NCBI GenBank assembly: GCA_018700535.1
Contig: JABITQ010000018.1
Span: 1 to 8,029, forward strand
Length of the DNA: 8,029 nucleotides
Direction of reading: 5' to 3'
Source: Candidatus Uhrbacteria bacterium
GTDB lineage: Bacteria; Patescibacteriota; Patescibacteriia; UBA9934; GWF2-40-263
Shown here in pieces: positions 5,103-8,029 of this stretch (positions are counted from its first letter, which is position 1; each line of letters opens with the position of its first letter). The notes beneath the pieces were generated by a model, which did not search any database, was not told the DNA's origin, and was given only the letters and a program-made list of their open reading frames with translations. Position numbers and translations under genes: made by a program.

Positions 5103-5342
5103 ATGACAGACATTAACCTTTCTTTTACTCCCGAGGCGTTGTTTCAGCAGGTATTAGCGCGTGGTCGCGAGCAGGGTGTGGTTGAGCAGGCTGCCTTCAA
5201 TGACTTGCTTGAGGATGTAATCGAGACTCACAGAGCTGTGGGGGAGATCGATACCTCTGATTCGACAGAAGATATGGAGGAGCAATCACGCGGTCGTTGG
5301 GCAGATTACAAAGCTTCATTAGAGGAGAAACCAGCAGAATAA
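5103..5342 (+). CDS. Small acidic hypothetical protein
   Basis: A 79-residue soluble, strongly acidic protein that I do not recognise. The N-terminal half looks helical (PEALFQQVLARGREQGVVEQAAFNDLLEDVIETH); the C-terminal half is Glu/Asp/Ser-rich (IDTSDSTEDMEEQSRGRW) and probably disordered, ending in a short helix. It has no Cys, no TM helix and no signal peptide. The ATG at 5103 is chosen because it follows the VKOR stop by one base, the same TAA-T-ATG junction used between dus and the RimK-like gene. An in-frame ATG at 5076 would overlap the VKOR gene and is less likely. The beta-CASP gene starts 4 bases after its stop. Context suggests a helper of VKOR or of the nuclease, but nothing in the sequence says which. 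Confidence 0.75.
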   Translation: MTDINLSFTPEALFQQVLARGREQGVVEQAAFNDLLEDVIETHRAVGEIDTSDSTEDMEEQSRGRWADYKASLEEKPAE

Positions 5343-5346
5343 CCAT

Positions 5347-6714
5347 ATGAAACTATCATTCCACGGATCAGTTCGCGGTGTCACCGGGTCTTGTCATTTG
5401 TTAAAAGCAAAGGATGTTGATGGTCACGAGCGACAACTTCTTTTTGATTGTGGAATGTACCAAGGTGAGCAGATGTGTGGCAGCAAGAACAAAGAAGAGT
5501 TTGGTTTTGATCCAATGGACATCAACCATCTCTTTATTACGCACCCTCACGCGGATCATACGGGTCGAACACCAAAGTTGGTCAAGGAAGGGTTCCGCGG
5601 AAAGATCTACATGACCGAGCCGTGTGTCGGACTCTCGAAACTTGTTTTGGAGGATGCGCATCACATCATGGTTGAGGATTCAAAGAAGTGTGGGTCTTCT
5701 GTGTTGTACGAGCTTGTGGACTTGATGACGGCCTTTGATCAAGTAGAAGGCGTTGGGTATCACGAGGAGATTGAGCCGTTCCCTGGAATCAAAGTTATGT
5801 TTCATGATGCTGGGCATGTGCTTGGGTCTGCGTTTATTTCTGTAAAAGCTGAAGGTAAGACTATTATTTTCTCTGGTGACATTGGTAACGATAATGTTCC
5901 AATTTTGCCGGATACAGAGCAGATTCACTCTGCTGATTACGTTGTGTGCGAGTCGACTTATGGTCATCGTGTGCATGAAGGCAAGGTGGAGCGCTCGGAG
6001 CGTTTGAAGCTGGCGATTGAGGAAACGATCAAGAACAAGTCTGTGTTGATGATCCCGGCGTTCTCGATTGAGCGTACGCAGGAGTTGTTGTACGAGATCA
6101 ATCTTTTGCTCAAGAACGAACTCAAAACGAACATTCAGATTTATCTTGATAGCCCAATGGCGATCAAGGCGACAGAGCTCTACCGTGAATACAAAAATTA
6201 TTTACGCTTTGATGCGCCTATACTCGAGGAGAAAGATCGTGACTTCTTCTCTTTCCCAGGATTGCACGAGACACTAGATGTGCAGTCCAGCAAACAGATC
6301 AACTACTCACCTCCACCAAAGATTATTATCGCTGGATCAGGGATGATGTCTGGTGGAAGAATCATGCATCATTTGATTCGTTACCTGGGAGACCCTAAAA
6401 ACCAGTTGTTGATTATTGGGTACCAGGCGCGCGGAACAACGGGGCGAAAGATTTACGAGGGTGCGAAGAAGGTTAAGATTTTCCGCGAGGAGGTTCATGT
6501 AAATGCGAAGATTACAGCGATCGGTGCGTTTTCTGCGCATGGCGACATGGACAAACTAACGCGATGGATTTCACCAAAGGATGGCAAGACACCAGAGAAG
6601 ATCTTTTTGGTACATGGAGATCCAGAATCAAAAGAAGTGTTTGCAACGCACTTGCGTCATAAGCTCCGCACAGATGTTGTGATCCCTGGTCATCATGATG
6701 TGTTTGAGCTGTAA
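5347..6714 (+). CDS. Beta-CASP metallo-beta-lactamase-fold ribonuclease
   Basis: A 455-residue protein of the MBL-fold/beta-CASP RNA-processing family (CPSF73- and TTHA0252-like), usually about 430-470 residues. MBL motifs: FDCG (D34), HPHADH (H66, H68, D70, H71), DAGHVLGSAF (H157) and FSGDIG (D178), which build the two-zinc site. Beta-CASP motifs: A is E202 in CESTYG, B is the His pair in GSGMMSGGRIMHH (341-342), and C is His in the FSAHGD (H398) and LVHGD (H423) region of the RMMBL C-terminal domain. Members cut single-stranded RNA as endo- or 5'-exonucleases in the cytoplasm. There is no KH domain, unlike archaeal aCPSF1. It starts 4 bases after the 79-residue gene, last in the disulfide-relay operon, and is followed by a clear terminator. 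No close Shine-Dalgarno. All metal ligands are intact; the RNA target is unknown. Confidence 0.94.
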   Translation: MKLSFHGSVRGVTGSCHLLKAKDVDGHERQLLFDCGMYQGEQMCGSKNKEEFGFDPMDINHLFITHPHADHTGRTPKLVKEGFRGKIYMTEPCVGLSKLVLEDAHHIMVEDSKKCGSSVLYELVDLMTAFDQVEGVGYHEEIEPFPGIKVMFHDAGHVLGSAFISVKAEGKTIIFSGDIGNDNVPILPDTEQIHSADYVVCESTYGHRVHEGKVERSERLKLAIEETIKNKSVLMIPAFSIERTQELLYEINLLLKNELKTNIQIYLDSPMAIKATELYREYKNYLRFDAPILEEKDRDFFSFPGLHETLDVQSSKQINYSPPPKIIIAGSGMMSGGRIMHHLIRYLGDPKNQLLIIGYQARGTTGRKIYEGAKKVKIFREEVHVNAKITAIGAFSAHGDMDKLTRWISPKDGKTPEKIFLVHGDPESKEVFATHLRHKLRTDVVIPGHHDVFEL

Positions 6715-6740
6715 GGATAGGTAAGAATAATGAGAATCAT

Positions 6741-6774
6741 AAAACACCCAAGCATAAATGCTGTGGGTGTTTTT
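6741..6774 (+). terminator. Rho-independent terminator of the plus-strand operon
   Basis: Arms AAAACACCCAAGCAT (6741-6755) and ATGCT-G-TGGGTGTTTT (6758-6773) form a 15-bp stem with one bulged G and a minimal loop, followed by another T. It lies 26 bases after the beta-CASP stop. The A-run at the left arm makes it potentially bidirectional. Confidence 0.85.
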
Positions 6775-6858
6775 GGTTGCGATACCTTGATCAATCTCTC
6801 TATTTTTGCTAAGTAATAGGCGTCGCAATCAAGTGACATGCACTGTTCTAGAGTAGAG

Positions 6859-6888
6859 CTCTGAGGTTGTCCGGGTGAAAACCTAGAG
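6859..6888 (+). other. Weak stem-loop in the leader of the right-edge gene
   Basis: CTCT-G-AGGTT pairs with AACCTAGAG (9 bp, one bulge, 11-base loop), ending 41 bases before the ATG at 6930. It may be part of a 5' leader structure, but a stem this short could be chance. The rest of 6775-6929 shows no gene and no convincing promoter. Confidence 0.25.
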
Positions 6889-6916
6889 GCCGTAATCATC
6901 TCTGTGTCCGGAACGC

Positions 6917-6921
6917 AAGGA
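6917..6921 (+). promoter_or_regulatory. Shine-Dalgarno of the right-edge gene
   Basis: AAGGA followed by an 8-base gap to the ATG at 6930. It fixes the start of that gene and is the only obvious Shine-Dalgarno in the window. Confidence 0.7.
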
Positions 6922-6929
6922 AGAAGTAA

Positions 6930-8029
6930 ATGACCACGGAAGAAATCGAGTACGACGCATACGATCAACTCAACCTTCGTGCCATCAGGGCGCGCCATGA
7001 CGGCACACCTCTTTCGAGAGTTGATGCTGCACGCATGACTCTCCTTGGAATGTTCGCACCACCGCCAGAAGGTGTCAGAGCTGGGTTCAAGACCGAGTTT
7101 AACGAGATTGCTGGAGTGGCGATTTCAGAGGAGGGTAAGGTCGCTTTTGTGGGTCTCACCAGCGGTTGTGGCAAGGCGGAGAAAGTTGTGGTCGTCTACG
7201 ACCCGGCGGATGGTTCTCGAACGAGAGTTTTTTCTCAGAAGTGTCACTGTCTTACCGAAGGTGTGGAGCTCCTTCATTTTCCGGAAGGAAGTGAGGTGCC
7301 GGCGTTTGTTGCTGTGGCACAGGTTGCGAAAACGGGCAGCGGTGAATCAGAGAAGGTTGAATTCAGTCGCACGGTCCATTGGGGAGATTGGTTCTTTCGT
7401 GTGAAAGAACACAATTATCATCTCTTGGTCAGTCAGATCCGATGCTTCATGAGTGACTGCAAAGCACGGTGTTTGGTCGTGACGGAGTCTGATGACATTT
7501 TGCATGTGGTGGCGGTGCACAAGTTGCATCTGTTTACTGAAGCTGCTGATGTTCCCAGGGATACGTGGGGCTACGAGTTTGCGGCGTCTGAGGCAGTTGA
7601 CCGTGTCACCATCGTGCGTTTGCTGAATGATGTTGCGGTGATCAAGCTGCATTCCGTCAGGGGTGAGCGGATCGTGCTGCATGACCTGGAGTTCGGTGAT
7701 CGATATTGGGGTGGCAACCTAAGCACACACGTGCTCGATGCGTCTCTTATGGAGACTGACTGCGGTGTAATCTTTCTGACCTACTATGAAAAATCGATGG
7801 TTGGTGGTGTGAGTCGAGGGTCGGTAAGTTTTTCTGGACAAGGCGATCGGGAATACTACGAAGATTCGATTGCGCTCAAGGATGTGTATTGCTGCCCTGG
7901 AGGCAATACGTACATTGTGCGTTCTGCTCCTGAGGGTGGGTTGGTAAACAGCCTCAAGCCTGTTCCTAGCACTCTGAGTCTCTATGTGTTCGGTGATGCC
8001 GATCATGAGCTCACGCTCAGGGGGGTTCG
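6930..8029 (+). CDS. Unrecognised beta-rich, Cys-rich protein, 3'-truncated by window edge
   Basis: An open frame of 366 codons without a stop, continuing past the right edge. It starts at an ATG with a good AAGGA 8 bases upstream. I do not recognise the family. The first 45 residues look helical (EEIEYDAYDQLNLRAIRAR). After that the protein is a long series of hydrophobic beta-strand-like stretches split by polar turns (GKVAFVGLTS, KVVVVYDPADGS, ILHVVAVHKLHLF, DRVTIVRLL, GVIFLTYYEK, NTYIVRSAP, LSLYVFGDA), the pattern of a beta-propeller or similar repeat fold, though I see no exact repeat. Nine Cys include clusters KCHC, DCKARC and YCCPGG, odd for a cytoplasmic protein. There is no signal peptide or TM helix. 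Sampled G+C is about 57%, at the high end for the window. The gene is set apart from the upstream operon by a terminator and 155 bases. Coding status is supported by length, SD and codon pattern; function is unknown. Confidence 0.8.
   Translation, partial: MTTEEIEYDAYDQLNLRAIRARHDGTPLSRVDAARMTLLGMFAPPPEGVRAGFKTEFNEIAGVAISEEGKVAFVGLTSGCGKAEKVVVVYDPADGSRTRVFSQKCHCLTEGVELLHFPEGSEVPAFVAVAQVAKTGSGESEKVEFSRTVHWGDWFFRVKEHNYHLLVSQIRCFMSDCKARCLVVTESDDILHVVAVHKLHLFTEAADVPRDTWGYEFAASEAVDRVTIVRLLNDVAVIKLHSVRGERIVLHDLEFGDRYWGGNLSTHVLDASLMETDCGVIFLTYYEKSMVGGVSRGSVSFSGQGDREYYEDSIALKDVYCCPGGNTYIVRSAPEGGLVNSLKPVPSTLSLYVFGDADHELTLRGV

Noticed and set aside
5076..5342. Upstream ATG (5076) for the small acidic gene
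   Set aside because: It would overlap the end of the VKOR gene, while the ATG at 5103 fits the one-base junction seen elsewhere.
7045..7682. Reading frames inside the right-edge gene (7045-7404 plus, 7347-7682 minus)
   Set aside because: Both overlap the 366-codon open frame that has a Shine-Dalgarno sequence and a more protein-like composition; their translations are Arg/Ser- or His-rich.
1..8029. CRISPR array or insertion sequence
   Set aside because: No regularly spaced repeats and no transposase-like protein were found in any frame.

Overview
The window carries seven complete protein genes, two edge-truncated ones, one tRNA and several strong regulatory or structural signals. The gene set is a ProXp-type deacylase, a CD-NTase with a SLATT membrane effector, a RimK-family ligase, a DusB-like tRNA dihydrouridine synthase, a thioredoxin/VKOR pair and a beta-CASP nuclease. 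Tight gene packing, scarce Shine-Dalgarno sequences and a thioredoxin plus VKOR disulfide system instead of DsbA/DsbB suggest a small-genome bacterium. A Patescibacteria (candidate phyla radiation) chromosome is my best guess, but no marker gene here proves it. Most genes sample at about 47-58% G+C.

Left part (1-1936, all minus strand): tRNA-Gln(CUG) comes first in transcription order, closed by a strong hairpin terminator. A two-gene CBASS-type antiphage operon follows: a SMODS/CD-NTase nucleotidyltransferase (820-1746) and a two-helix SLATT membrane effector (325-813). Both are visibly A+T-rich (sampled lines of the cyclase gene are 35-38% G+C), as expected for an acquired cassette beside a tRNA. 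The truncated ProXp-ala/YbaK-like aminoacyl-tRNA deacylase gene starts 13 bases past the effector and runs off the left edge.

Non-coding block (1937-2252, 316 bases): it holds a good sigma70-type promoter for the tRNA, a roughly 137-base leader with several hairpins (two of which compete for the same bases), a 10-bp inverted repeat overlapping the promoter's -35 box, and a REP/MITE-like palindrome abutting the rimK-like stop codon.

Middle (2253-4185, minus): dus followed by a RimK-type ATP-grasp ligase, one base apart, so a translation-related operon. A 78-base divergent region (4186-4263) separates it from the plus-strand operon at 4264-6714: thioredoxin-like protein, VKOR, a 79-residue acidic protein of unknown function, and the beta-CASP RNase. 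The first two form an extracytoplasmic disulfide-forming relay. The operon ends in a clear hairpin terminator (6741-6774).

Right edge (6930-8029, plus): an open, 3'-truncated gene for a beta-rich, cysteine-rich protein that I do not recognise. It is the only gene here with an obvious Shine-Dalgarno sequence.
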